NCBI GenBank assembly: GCA_037951105.1
Contig: JBAMJV010003762.1
Coordinates: forward strand, 1 to 64,000
DNA length: 64,000 bases
Direction: 5' to 3'
From: Echinarachnius parma
Taxonomy: Eukaryota > Echinodermata > Echinoidea > Clypeasteroida > Echinarachniidae
The notes under the pieces are model-generated. The model made no database searches. It saw only the letters and a list, made by a program, of their open reading frames with translations, and was not told where the DNA came from. The position numbers and the translations under genes are program-made. This document shows, in pieces, positions 45,536 through 57,093 of this stretch; the stretch's first letter is position 1; each line of letters starts with the position of its first letter.

Positions 45536-46149
45536 GGCCCTTGTGAACGAGACGGCCATCGCAGCAATCGAGATTTTAGAGACTTGAATCTTGATCTGAG
45601 GAGTTGACACGAATGAGCGAACTAATCCCAAGATCGTGGTTCTTCACTGTGATCATATATCATCAGCGTCCAAGACGTGACAAAACTATGAATGATCCCG
45701 ACATCCGGGAGATTGGGTTCATTCCCCGGGTCTCGGGATAAGACAATGCGGTGTGGACGCAGGGGTTGGTTTATCCCGGGAATAATCCACAGAGGAACAA
45801 TATTTTTCTCGCTTTCTCAAATTTCCATGATCCTCGGGGATAACAAATTTGCGTTTGATCTGCCCCGCTAGCGCGAAAAACTATAAGCCATATTCAATGT
45901 CATTGTGTTAATAATAATAGAGAAAATGAAATAATCACACGACCCCATGGCCGAAGGTGTTGATAGCGTACATGTATATGCGCGATCGAAGATAATAATC
46001 AGTTCTTTTGAAAAATCAGCTGCGATTATGTGTGGTCCGGACGTCGCATATATAAAAGTTCAATATGAATAATTGCACCTTGTTTTACTGTTATTTTCAC
46101 GGATTTTATCAGGAGGATAAATAGGATAAACATCTATTGTAATTCATAC
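45536..46149. other. Intergenic DNA
   Basis: GCGGTGTGGACGCAGGGGTT near 45750 relates to the 18735 and 40940 repeats and sits between inverted CCCGGGTCTCGGGATA and TTATCCCGGG words. No gene seen. Confidence 0.35.
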
Positions 46150-46525
46150 TACAGTACAGTTAGACTCTCTTTGAAAATCCCTTGTGACCAGTAAAATTAA
46201 TTTCTTGTTTTGAAGAATGTGTTACTACAATTTTAAGGGTTACGAAAACAATTAAGTTCAAAAACGAAACGGAGATTTTTACCCTTGATAAAATTCAAGG
46301 GGAGCACCGTAGGGTCAGGCCATAAAATATACCATTATTCCATCTTCAATACAGTTATACTCTAGTTATAACACTCTCTTGCGACCAGTATCATTAATGT
46401 CTTGTTTTGAAAAACAAAAATGTATTACCGTTAGGACTAAGGGTTGCGACAAGAGTAAAGTTCAAAGGACGAAACGATTAGTTGGCTAGATGAAATGTTA
46501 AAACTAAAGGAGACACCATAGAGAC
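46150..46525. repeat. Diverged ~190-bp direct duplication
   Basis: Shared order: ACAGTTAGACTCT/ACAGTTATACTCT, TTGTGACCAGTA, TTAATTTCTTGTTTTGAA, AAGGGTTACGA/AAGGGTTGCGA, AAGTTCAAA and a final GGAG(C/A)CACC(G/A)TAG. Confidence 0.7.
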
Positions 46526-47124
46526 TGTATCCGATAGAGTGGTGAAACGTTTCTTAAAGAAACATAATACATGTTTGGTAAAATCATATCTGTAAAATAT
46601 GCTTTCAAATATTTCCCCTTTAGGCGGAGACTATACTGTACTTGTTCGTTTATTTTAACCATAAAATGAATATATACGTGTACATACAAATGAGTATACA
46701 TCACAATTAACATTATATGGTAAGGTCACCCTTCGAAGCAGATTGCTTCTAACGTATATTCCATGCGATGAGACGTAAATATAATATTTTCAAATATATA
46801 TAATCCTTTTACACAAATCCTATTTACAAGTACAACAAACAGAGGTTTATTGCCTAAACGAAGTGACTGTGAATGGTGCCCGAGGGGAAGGGGACACCTG
46901 TATCGCATCAAGCTAAACTATTGAAACTGGACCCCTTCCCCCTCTCTACACTTGACCTATGACCTTATCCCTCCGCTAGTAGAGGTCACATGAGGTCATG
47001 GATCAGAAGGTGCATGCTAGTTTCGGTTTCAGTTTTTCGATTGGAAGCAAATTACTCTTGCAAATTGCGCTGCATCGCCGGAGATATGAACGTTTACGGT
47101 ATAGGGGCAGGCAACAGAGCCCAT
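46526..47124. other. Intergenic DNA, nothing recognised
   Basis: No gene or named repeat supported. Confidence 0.3.
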
Positions 47125-47365
47125 AATGTATCACTTTGCAATTTCGCTCATTACTCGGCCATATAACATCAATTTAACGTGAAATTTTCACACATTACTC
47201 AGTGGACATATCAGATCACAAACGTACACATTTGTTATCAAACATTCATCCCTTTTGGCTCATTCTAATGACTCAACAAAGTTACTAGTTTCATTTAACA
47301 TGACATTTTCACACATTACTATATTAAGTGGACATATCATATCACAAACATACATATTCTATCAA
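47125..47365. mobile_element. MITE family A, partial copy and a duplicated piece
   Basis: TTTCGCTCATTACTCGGCCA through ACAAAGTTACTAGTTTCATT matches the right half of family A. The ATTTTCACACATTACT...GTGGACATATCA segment then repeats at ~47302-47362. Confidence 0.75.
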
Positions 47366-47742
47366 CGTATAGTCAATACAAGTCTGTTGGTAACAATGCA
47401 CGATGGTTGAAATTCAAAAGCATATAAACCTCCAATGTTGCCATCGAATACACAACTCAACATTGGGTATTAAAACGAAATCTCCGGACCACACAATGGC
47501 GACGCTAACTATTTATACCAATATTTTGTTTGTTATTTGTACCAAAGTTTAAAGTTATTGTTTTCGCTTATACTTTTTCTTTTGGAGGAAATCACCCAAA
47601 GGCCTCGAGTCAGACCTCTATTGCGTCGTCCTGACCTTACTTCGATATAAAAATTGACTTTAGCTGTTTGTGATTTCAGTGAAATAAAGTCTAGAGCCGT
47701 TAGCCAACAAACATCGAATTGTTCTCTTCTTTTGGTTAATAT

Positions 47743-48025
47743 TGCAAACACTATTATGATTGTTTCGATATAAATTCTTCAATACAAGATCTATTCATTT
47801 GGAATTTTACACAAATTTAACAAATTGGGAAATATTCCAAAGTTGAGGCACCCCTTTTTTGTATAGGCCTACTTCACAACTAACAATTGCAAATAACACA
47901 TTGCAAACACTATTATGATTGTTTCCATATAGGCCTAATTCCGTTTCGATACAAGGCCTATTCATGTTGAATTGTACAAAATGTTCAACAAATTCGGAAA
48001 TATTCCAAAGTTGAGGCCTAATTTT
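47743..48025. repeat. ~160-bp direct duplication
   Basis: GCAAACACTATTATGATTGT and AAATATTCCAAAGTTGAGGC occur in both copies; a 20-bp insertion distinguishes the second. Confidence 0.85.
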
Positions 48026-48124
48026 TATTGTTATACATAACTTACAATTTTGGACCACAGGACCTATAGGATAAATCATAATTTTGCTTATATTGTTTCA
48101 CTCCAAGCAGGGTGCAGTCAAGAA

Positions 48125-48507
48125 TTAAAGGGACATAGTAACATTGTCCAAATCCTCATAATCCAATTGGAATTCTAGCGGTTCCCTTATACATTGTTGT
48201 ATTCGTATTAACACTAAAAGCATGGGACAGGTTTCGGTTTTCCAAATTTCCCTTTCGTTAAAAAGATATTTACGATTGAAGTGTTCAGATGTTAAATTAT
48301 CCACTGGACCGCGAAAACCGTGTACAAAGTGAGTGCAATGAGTGTAATGAATGCATTTTTGCTCATAACTCGGCCATATAACGTCCATTTTACTTGAAAT
48401 TTTCACACAACACCCAGTGGACATATCAGATAACAACAATATACATTGTATCAACCACTCATCACTTTTTGCACATGACTGTCAACAAAGTTACTAGATC
48501 CCTTTAA
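48125..48507. mobile_element. MITE family A, full copy
   Basis: Starts TTAAAGGGACATAGTAACAT and ends AAAGTTACTAGATCCCTTTAA minus its final base overlap. Closely similar to 27433-27818, including the shared chance minus frame. Confidence 0.92.
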
Positions 48508-49253
48508 GATGTTAGCTATATAGAAGAGTATAAGGAAACGAAGTCCAAGAGGTTCCTCCCTGGACTAAAATCACACAAAAACAAAAAGTTTTTACCCGAT
48601 CCAGTACAATAATAGAGTTATCAGCTATTGAAGGATAGTATTTCAATAAATTCCTGTAGTTATTTTAAACAGAATCTCGACTTTATCAGCTGACCTCCTG
48701 ACCTAATGAGTAATCTGACTTCCGTTAATGTTGTTTCAACTTTCAAGCACATAATCTGGACACCTGTCAGGTAAATGGTGACATTCCCATTACGGCTAAA
48801 ACAGCAAACACTATATTATTTTGCTCAACCCTTTCCAATAACGTGGTCAGTTTGACCATGGTTTGAGGGATGTGGACTTTATTATGGTAATACAACCGTA
48901 CGTGGCATGGTTATTTTTGTGGCAATATTCTTCTTCTTTAGGCTACACAAAATAACCTATATCTTTATGTTTTATCAGCGACCACCTGACCTTTTTAGAG
49001 AGAAATCGGACTTTCAACGATGTTATTTTTGAAGTAGATAACCTTCAGAAAAAAGGAAAGGCAAATAAGGCACAGAGCAAAAGAGAAGGCATTCCACCTT
49101 TGGCTAAAATCACAAAAACTGTTTTTGTACAACTCAATCCACGGTGAGAGAAGGGGACTTCGGAGGAATGCGTAACAAAATAACGAACGATCATATATAC
49201 CCACTGAAACCAGTGTCCATTTTGTGTTTTTGTTCCTTCTGTCAATCACTTCT
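48508..49253. other. Intergenic DNA, nothing recognised
   Basis: No supported gene; some short duplicated phrases such as CAGCTGACCTCCTGACC and CAGCGACCACCTGACC. Confidence 0.3.
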
Positions 49254-49406
49254 TGGCCCCGTTGCAGAAAGAGATGCAATCGATTGTGAAGTTGTAATCA
49301 GAAAGCATATACCTCTATGAACCAATCAGATTTGCGCATTTAGTCACATGATCGGACTTACAATTAATTGCAACTTTACAATTGATTGCAATTCTTTCTG
49401 CAATAT
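49254..49406. mobile_element. MITE family C copy
   Basis: Left TGGCCCCGTTGCAGAAAGAG then ATGCAATCGATTGTGAAG. Right TTTACAATTGATTGCAATTC then TTTCTGCAATATG. The right terminus has lost the GGGGCCC end. Confidence 0.85.
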
Positions 49407-49407
49407 G

Positions 49408-49685
49408 TGACAGTCGCGTTTCACCAGTTGTTCATTCAGCTCAAAGACAAGGCCTTATAACAAGGTTTGAATGAACTATTATAGGGCGCATTTATGCACT
49501 ATTTTATGACCTACAGACTGGTGGAAGAATGCAGCGCGTAGTAGAGGAGCTCGAATGCTCGATCAAGCCGCTGCTCGTGTGATAGTCGCGTTCACCAGTT
49601 CATTCAGCTCAGACACAAGGCTTCGTAACAAGGCTGAATGAACTAGGACGCATTTGATGCACTACCGTATTTTATGACCTACAGA
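49408..49685. repeat. ~110-bp direct duplication, copies ~170 bp apart
   Basis: Both copies contain AGTCGCGTT(T)CACCAGTT, TTCATTCAGCTCA, AACAAGG(T)(T)TGAATGAACTA and TATTTTATGACCTACAGA. Confidence 0.88.
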
Positions 49686-50789
49686 TATTCTCTCATATTT
49701 CCCCTTATTTGCCATGTTTGCGTTCACGCTGTATTGGCCAAGCTTGAACGGGGGTAAATATTGGCAACAATTGACTTGAGAAAAACACCGAATTTCGACA
49801 TCTGGTAGGATGATTTCATTTCAAAATGTGCAAACAAATGTTAGAGCCGTTATCTATGGAGTGATCTAATGTAAATACGGAAGGGTAATTGCTTCTTTGA
49901 CGATAAACATGATAAAGACAAGGTGATACTGCCGATACAAATGTTTCAATTCAATAATATATACTCGCTCCGTTCCTTCCCTTTGTTCAAGCAATCAAAC
50001 CAAATCAAACAATGTTTACATGTGTAATGTCAAATCGCGACAAGTTTAAATGCGGAGAATGAACCTACAGTATCTGCATAATGAAAATTAATTAAGTAAT
50101 ATCTTTAATAAAATATATAAAGGAATGACTTACCCCTTTCGGTCGTAAAATATTCACAACAATAGTGCCAATAATTGTCAGACAATCTGTAAACAAGAAA
50201 TTAAAAAGAGACAGGTAAATTGATTGGAGAATAAAGAACACAGAACAAATTAACCGTGTTATTGGCACGTATGCGATCCCTCTTTCACCCACATAATTCA
50301 TTACTACTCCCCTTCTTCTCCCCTTATTGCATTCTTTGTCTCCTCTTTTCCTCTTTATCTTTTTTCTTTTTGCTAAACAGTATTTCTTCCCCTTCAATAC
50401 TCTTTCATTACACTTCACAATGATAGTATTATGTCCCTGGCATGAGTGGCAGGACGTGGACCCTAGATTTCTGGATTGCTTTTAAAAACAAAATGTGATA
50501 GAGAAACTCACTATAGCGCTGACATATTCGGTAATCCCATTTTAACTTGATAATCATACCATATACATGTTTCGTGAGCATGAAAGCTGCATGATAGCTT
50601 GTATCATGGACCCTACTACAACTTTTGTTCCTGCTCGTTTATACTTGCACATTGTGTGTGGACATGATTCCTAAAGCCTTGCGAGATATATTTCTTTCAA
50701 ATCGGTGGAAAAAACAAACAACAAAGTACATTGTGTCCGTTCTCTCGCAAACAAAACAGTGACGCGTTCTTCTGTTCATATTATCCATT
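49686..50789. other. Intergenic DNA, nothing recognised
   Basis: Pyrimidine-rich stretch near 50300-50400; no coding support. Confidence 0.3.
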
Positions 50790-51105
50790 CCTCCCCCCTC
50801 CTCCTTCTCCTTCTCCTCCTCCCCCCCTCCTTCTCCTCCTCCTCCCCCTCCTCCAGACTCCTCCTTCCCTATAGCGCCCATACTGTATATTCAATGAACT
50901 GTCTTATACTGACTCACTATTTCAAATGATGTGGTATACTTGTTATAGGTATGTCTTGTATTCCCTAGATCAGAAATCACCAATGCCCACCAAACCATTC
51001 CCCTGTCCCACCCTTCTCCAGTCCCCCCTTCTCCTTCTCCCTCTCCTCATCATACTCTTCCCCCTCCTCCTTCTCCTCCTACTCTTCATCACCTTCCTCC
51101 TCCCC
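50790..51105. repeat. Two polypyrimidine (CTC/CCT)n tracts
   Basis: 50790-50870 and ~51005-51105 are almost pure C/T with CTCCTCCTTCTC-type repeats, separated by ordinary sequence. Mirror-repeat tracts like these can form triplex DNA. Confidence 0.9.
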
Positions 51106-51175
51106 TAGCGCTGATCTATTCACTCAACAGTTTATAAACTAAGTTACCTACTATTATTGACTCCTTACTTCATAC

Positions 51176-51966
51176 GGTTACAGTCCGTTATTCAGAAGGT
51201 TCGTTATTCCGAAGATTCAGTTATTCCGAAGGTTCGTTATTCCGAAGGTTCGTTATTCCGAAGGTTCGTTATTCCGAAGGTTCTTTATTCCGAAGGTTCG
51301 TTATTCCGAAGGTTCGTTATTCCGAAGGTTCGTTGATCCGAAAATAAAATCGGGTTCGTTATTCCGAAGGTTCGTTATTCCGAAGGTTCGTTATTCCGAA
51401 GGTTCGTTGATCCGAAAATAAAATCGGGTTCGTTATTCCGAAAATTTAATCGGGCTTGTTATAATACTATAGTTTGTGTTTTGTTTATTTAATTTACAGC
51501 CTGCATTAAGCATACCCCTCCCCCTTTCCCTCCCTTGGCCAGACCAATCAAACATTTAAGTTTATTTTATCTCTTTATATGAAATTATAGCATTATAACA
51601 AACCCAAATTCATTTTCGGATTAACGAACCCGATTTCATTTTAGGAATAGCGAACCTTCGGAATAACGAACCCTCGGAATAACGGACCTTCGGAATAACG
51701 AACCTTCGGAATAACGAACCCGATTTCATTTTAGGAATAGCGAACCTTCGGAATAACGAACCTTCGGAATAACGAACCTTCGGAATAACGGACCTTCGGA
51801 ATAACGAACCTTCGGAATAACGAACCTTCGGAATAATGCAACAAATGTTCGGATTAACGAACCCTATTTCATTTTCGGATTAACGAACACTCAGGTATAG
51901 GAAATTTGCGTGTTCGGAATAACGAACCTTCGGAATAACGAACCTTCTGAATAACGAACCGCACCC
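51176..51966. mobile_element. 791-bp foldback element made of inverted 16-bp repeats
   Basis: Flanked by ACTTCATAC at 51167-51175 and 51967-51975. The left end is GGTTACAGTCCGTTATTCAG; the right end as reverse complement is GGGTGCGGTTCGTTATTCAG. Left half (to ~51450): tandem GTTCGTTATTCCGAAG with interspersed GATCCGAAAATAAAATCGG. Right half (~51600 on): the same in inverse, CTTCGGAATAACGAAC. The ~140-bp centre is unique. A 9-bp duplication fits Mutator-like or Merlin-like insertion; no transposase is present. Confidence 0.92.
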
Positions 51967-51975
51967 ACTTCATAC

Positions 51976-54514
51976 TATAGTACATGGGCTACATAGCACA
52001 TGAGCACATGCATCAGAAAACATCGCCGTGTATATTATTATTGTATACTAAACCTTCCAAAAGGTCCTAAAACCTTTTTGCAAAGTGTGGACCAAATTCT
52101 TTTCAACAACTCGGTAGTAAGATCTGACACCTTCGCTTCCGATTGTCCTACAAACATGACAAAGAGATAGTGTCGCGTCCTTCAAGTCTGTTTACTGAGA
52201 AGAATACAGCGTGTTTGCATCTAGATTAGTTCTAGCCTGCCGTTTCTTTTCAGCAATTTTTCACAACATATTTAGCCCATATCCTAACATGTTTACACTT
52301 TATCTCATCATCATAATATCGCACATTGAAGGTAGACGTGTAAGAATGTTAAATATGGCAGGAAAAGAAATATATAAAATAAATACTGTACATCACAAAC
52401 GCACAACTTTGAATACAGGACATGGTTGTGTGTGCTCTCAGGTGTATGTTGAGATTTTTTACTTGCACTTTGTAAATAAGCACCTGCGCACCCTGTGTAT
52501 ACACACACACACACACACATACACATAGTATATGCAAGAATCTTCAAGATTGCAGGAGGCAAATTAACCCGAAGAAGAAGAAGAAGAAGGAGAAGATATA
52601 AAGATAGTCTTTTTTTTTTTTTTTTCGTGAAGGAGAAAACTGTCTGAAGTTTACTCAAAACACTATTTTAGAAGTGCGTTATTACTTTGGGATAAATACA
52701 AAAAAGAAACATGAACATAATTATAAGATGTTTGCGATATGTTTATTAAAGAGTGAGTTTGTTTGTTATATTTTTCGAGGCGGGTTGTAAACATGTATCA
52801 AGGGTCATCTCCCAACATTTTGGAATGATAATTATTTTCTAATTCCGAATGAAAAATAACCATTAACCAAATAACTAAAATGATCTACGTATAGTATCAC
52901 TAAATCGTACTTCAAGTGTCTACCATACAGACTATTTTGAACTTGTCTATGATTTTAAGTCTATAATGACAATGAATGCTGCTTCCTTAAAATAATAAAA
53001 CGGTAAGTTAATATTTAATTTCTCCAAGTTGTCATTCCGACTATGGAAGTCCAAATAAAACAGAATCAATTTGACAAAATAAGTTTGTGATATTGTTAAT
53101 CCGGGCCTCCAAAATATACTAAGGGTGTGACGATTCAGTTATTGATTTAATAATAAAATCTCTTAAATCGGCACGTTCAAATATTTGGACAGCCCGTTCA
53201 TAAATTCTGAAGTGTTGATATAAAAATTTGCGGGGTATTTGTGGTAACCTTTTTATCTAAATAATACGAGAAATGGAAAATGTGAGTGAATTTATTTTCA
53301 GGTTGATTTGCTTATAGCCGTGTTTCCATTCATAAGTCATAACATTTACTGTGTAATATAACAATTTGTGAATTATTGGCGGATTTCAGTACTGATTTCA
53401 ATATGATCTTATTTTTAACAATAAAAAAATCAACCGGAAATACGGATCGTGACGGTTTAAGTTTCTGCAGCGTTCAAACTGTCATGATTCAAAACCTTTT
53501 ATTCGTGTTGATATTGTCAGCTGTACCATAGAGACTTAATATACATAGAGTAACTATAATATATAAAGAGTTGTACCATGTAGTTCAAATATTATGCAAA
53601 GAGGCTAAGAAATAGAAATATGAACTTGTATTGTTAATTTGTTTAACTATTTCCTGTTGTATATCAATTATACATCATTTCTCTAAGTGTTGATTTCGAG
53701 GGTAAATGTGGAGCCTTTTTAGTTATTAAAGCTATATACAAGAAGACGTAATAAATAATACAAAACAATAAACATGATAAATTGAAATGTCAATCTAAGT
53801 TCTCTATAGGTAATATCCATGATCCCTTACTTATCTAAGTGTAAGTATCGAGGTATGCTTTTACAGTCTTATTCAAATAACATTTATTATTAGACATGTA
53901 AGATTACATTATAAGTTAACATGTATAAATTATGCAACTAGGCTAAGACAGATGATGCAGGAATTGTATATTTAGGTTTTCCCAGGTGATGTGTATATAA
54001 CCACAAATCATCAATCAATTTATAACAAGCCAGCAACAAAAACACAATAACATTTTTTCCTAATACTTGGTCTGCTTTTTATTCTTAATCTTCCTAAAAA
54101 CCCTTCAAAATACTAGGCCTACATTACTTTTCTAACCATGCTAAAAGCGTAAAGTGGTACAAAGAGTTGATCCGATTTAAGGAAAATACGAGAAGAATGG
54201 ATGGAAAGTGGAAACGATTACTATAAATAGAATAGACGATTTATATAAATGCTAAATCATGGACAAGGATTGGTATCTTAACGTATAGGAAACCGTGTTT
54301 TTTTTTTTTTACCTCGGAAGACATTACTTTGTACGTGAGGGATTGAATAACACCATAACAAAAATGTGTTATGTTTTACGTCAAATCATTATTATAAGGA
54401 AATAGATTGAATTACAAACATGAATGTAATTATGTGTGTGGGAGTGGGGAGCGGGGAAGGATAAATCATGGATTCCTTCCAATAACTTAGCTTGGTTTTC
54501 ATATTATTTACATT
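51976..54514. other. AT-rich intergenic DNA with microsatellites
   Basis: (AC)n at 52500-52520, (GAA)n at ~52572-52590, T run at 52610-52625, T run at ~54298-54311. No coding sequence recognised. Confidence 0.4.
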
Positions 54515-54783
54515 AATGGAGAGCCTAATTCCAAAGGGCGCTAAATTGGTCACCTTTTCAACTTTGGAGAAAAGTAGGTTTCTCTGTCCAACTTTGTCTA
54601 CACATGCCTATGGAAATATTAATATGGAATACGGAATGTACCACATTTGGATTTTTAGTATGCAATTTGTCAAAAAATCGATAATTATCTAGATAGCTTA
54701 TAATCAGCATTTATGTACTGATATCGTTAACTCAGTTTGATGGAAAGTGGATTTAGCGCCTTTTGGAACTAACCTCTTCATTT
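54515..54783. mobile_element. MITE family G, full copy (~269 bp)
   Basis: Left end AATGGAGAGCCTAATTCC then AAAGGGCGCTAAATT. Right end reverse complement AAATGAAGAGGTTAGTTCC then AAAAGGCGCTAAATC. TIRs ~35 bp. Interior has AACTTTGGAGAAAAG and CTGTCCAACTTTGT. Confidence 0.88.
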
Positions 54784-55065
54784 GTCTTGTCGCGTTCCCT
54801 TCGAGATTCTGAAATCCCCATAGACTTTGTACATAGCCCACCATGCAGGTGAAAGGGGTTAAACGGACCAGTTGAAGGATCACAAGACGAGAGGAAAACG
54901 TACTTCCATGGCTTAGGCGCCAAATTGAGATTGTATCTTTAGCTGATGGTAGCCGATATACATAAATATAGAACACTTGAAAACGTCTAAACTGATTCGA
55001 TCGGCATGTGCGTGGGGATGAAGAGGACTTAGAGGAGGTTCCGAACATGGCTGATAATTATTTGT
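54784..55065. other. Short intergenic stretch
   Basis: CGTTCCCTTCGAGATTCTGA near 54790 recurs near 30782 and, diverged, near 7356; origin unknown. Confidence 0.4.
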
Positions 55066-55555
55066 GGAGATGTTGTGGCACGATCGGATAGGCGCTTGAC
55101 TGGCAAAGCACGGGAGCCAGGTTCGAACCCAGATCGAAGCATCCAATACAGCACTAGTGTACTTCAGCAAGGCACTTTATGGAGATGTTGTGGCACGATC
55201 GGATAGGCGCTTGACTGGCAAAGCACGGGAGCCGGGTTCGAACCCAGATCGATGCCGCCAATACAATTCATCACTTGTGTCCTTCAAGAAGGCATTTTAT
55301 CCACATTGCTGCTCCTCATGCACCCATGTGCAATATGGGTACTTAGCATGAATAACCAAGGATGAAGGTGTGTAAAGCATGAGTGCACTATAAAAAAAAG
55401 TAGCACCTGCTGGGATGCTCCCTAGGGAGTGGAGAGAGTGCACAATAAAGTGCGGATGTGTATCCGGTGGCCGTGTTAAAAAATGATAATATTAGATGCA
55501 GGTCCCTCTGGGAGAACAGAGCAAAAGCACTGGAGATGCTAACCTGGATAAATAA
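55066..55555 (+). mobile_element. SINE S2 with tandemly duplicated tRNA-like head
   Basis: The head GTTGTGGCACGATCGGATAG, GCGCTTGACTGGCAAAGCAC, GGGAGCC(A/G)GGTTCGAACCC occurs at ~55072 and again at ~55187, period 115 bp, each with an intact B box. The body follows with ATGCTCCCTAGGGAGTGGAG and GTCCCTCTGGGAGAACAG, ending near GGATAAATAA. Reverse-orientation single-head copy at 18257-18625. Confidence 0.87.
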
Positions 55556-55733
55556 GACTAGACACAAAAAATAACAACCCACGATTCGTAATAAAATCAG
55601 ACGCGCTTTGCCATCTTGAGAACGCCTTGCGCATGAACGGTTCGAAATACGCACTGGCTCAGTGTTATGTATACAGCGCACAAACTATAAAGCCTAGTTT
55701 TAAATGTTCGAACTACCCCTCTACATCCAAACC

Positions 55734-56118
55734 GGGATCTATAGTAACATTGTCCAAATCCACAAAACTTCATCAGAAATCAAGTGGTTCTCTAATATGC
55801 CTTGTTATTTTCGTATTACCAATTGAAGCGTGGAACAGGTTTTTTGTTTAAATTTCCCTTTCGTTAGAAAGCTATTTACGATTAAAGTTTTCGGGTTTTT
55901 AACTATCTACTGGATAGTCATGTTACTGTGCACAAAGTCAGTGCAATGAGTAAGCAAATATTACATTCTCGGTCATTACTCGGCCATGTATAACATCCAT
56001 GAAATGAAATGTTCACATACTACTCAGAGGACATTATCAGAACACAAAACTACGCATTATACCAAACATTCGTCATGTTCATCACTTGTTGCACATGTCA
56101 ACAAAGTTAAAGGGTTAA
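55734..56118. mobile_element. MITE family A, diverged copy
   Basis: GGGATCTATAGTAACATTGT at the left, internal AGCTATTTACGATTAAAG and TACTCGGCCATGTATAAC, right CAACAAAGTTAAAGGG. Termini partly eroded. Confidence 0.82.
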
Positions 56119-57043
56119 AGACATATTGGCCACGAAGGGGAGCGTGATAACTGAACAAAGCGACTCAAGACAAAGCAAATTTGCAAGGGTGTTTTAGAGG
56201 TTGCCAATTTGACAGTTTGTTCCCATGTCAAACAAAGGGCTAGGTGTGAAAAGATGATTGCGTTTCGATCGGACATGCATGATCAATATAAAGTGCAGGT
56301 GCAACATGCTTAGCATTTTCCCTCGTCACTCGACAATGCACGTTTCATGAATGATAGATACACATCCTAAAGCGCATAATTAACTTGCATTTAGGATACA
56401 AAACTGACAATATTTTGATTATTATCATAATATCAGATTAACTTCATGAATGATACGACTTTGGAAAATTCTTTACTATATGTGTCATAAGTTGACTCAA
56501 TCCTAGCCCTTCTGCCTTATGATGTGTAATCCATCTAAATTAACATGATTAGTACAAACTCCAGAATTGGTCCGGGACGTTCCGGCGGTATGACTTCGGA
56601 TGGAAGGCATAATTCTCTCCCTCTCACAATGATGATCCCCACATCCCCCCCCCCCCCCCCCAAAAAAAATAAATATGAAAAATGAAAAAAATGAAGAAAA
56701 AAAAATGAAAACAAAAAATGAACAAAAAATGAAATAAACCAGGGCATGGACATCACCAAATTTGGCGGTATATAAAGTAAATTAACCAAAGCCTTCCCGC
56801 CTCTAAACAATCATTTCAAATTCCCAACCAAACGGTGCAGAATGTGAATGAGTCATGATATACCACTGCCGCATTTTAATTAATTGTGATGCGACGCGTG
56901 CATTAATTGCTCATTTTTATACGGGTCAACTACTTGAGCAGCCATCTGACAAAAACAGGGCGGACCCACACACCCATTTAAAAAATGATTTGGGGTTTTT
57001 AGTCATCAGGTACTCATGTTACACGTGACGGTCCTGCGTTATG
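56119..57043. other. Intergenic DNA with C and A-rich tracts
   Basis: C run at 56646-56661 then AAATGAA-type repeats to ~56740. No gene supported. Confidence 0.35.
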
Positions 57044-57093
57044 CTAGAATTCCAATTGGATTGTGAGGGTTTGGACACTGTTAGTCCCTTTAA
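57044..57093. mobile_element. MITE family A, right-end fragment
   Basis: CTAGAATTCCAATTGGATTG then TTAGTCCCTTTAA matches the terminal 50 bp of family A. Confidence 0.75.

Noticed and set aside
27433-48454. Similar minus frames at 27433-27681 and 48125-48454 (shared NRKYLFNEREI and LDNVT)
   Set aside because: Both lie within MITE family A copies; similarity is due to shared repeat ancestry, and other copies have frame disruptions.
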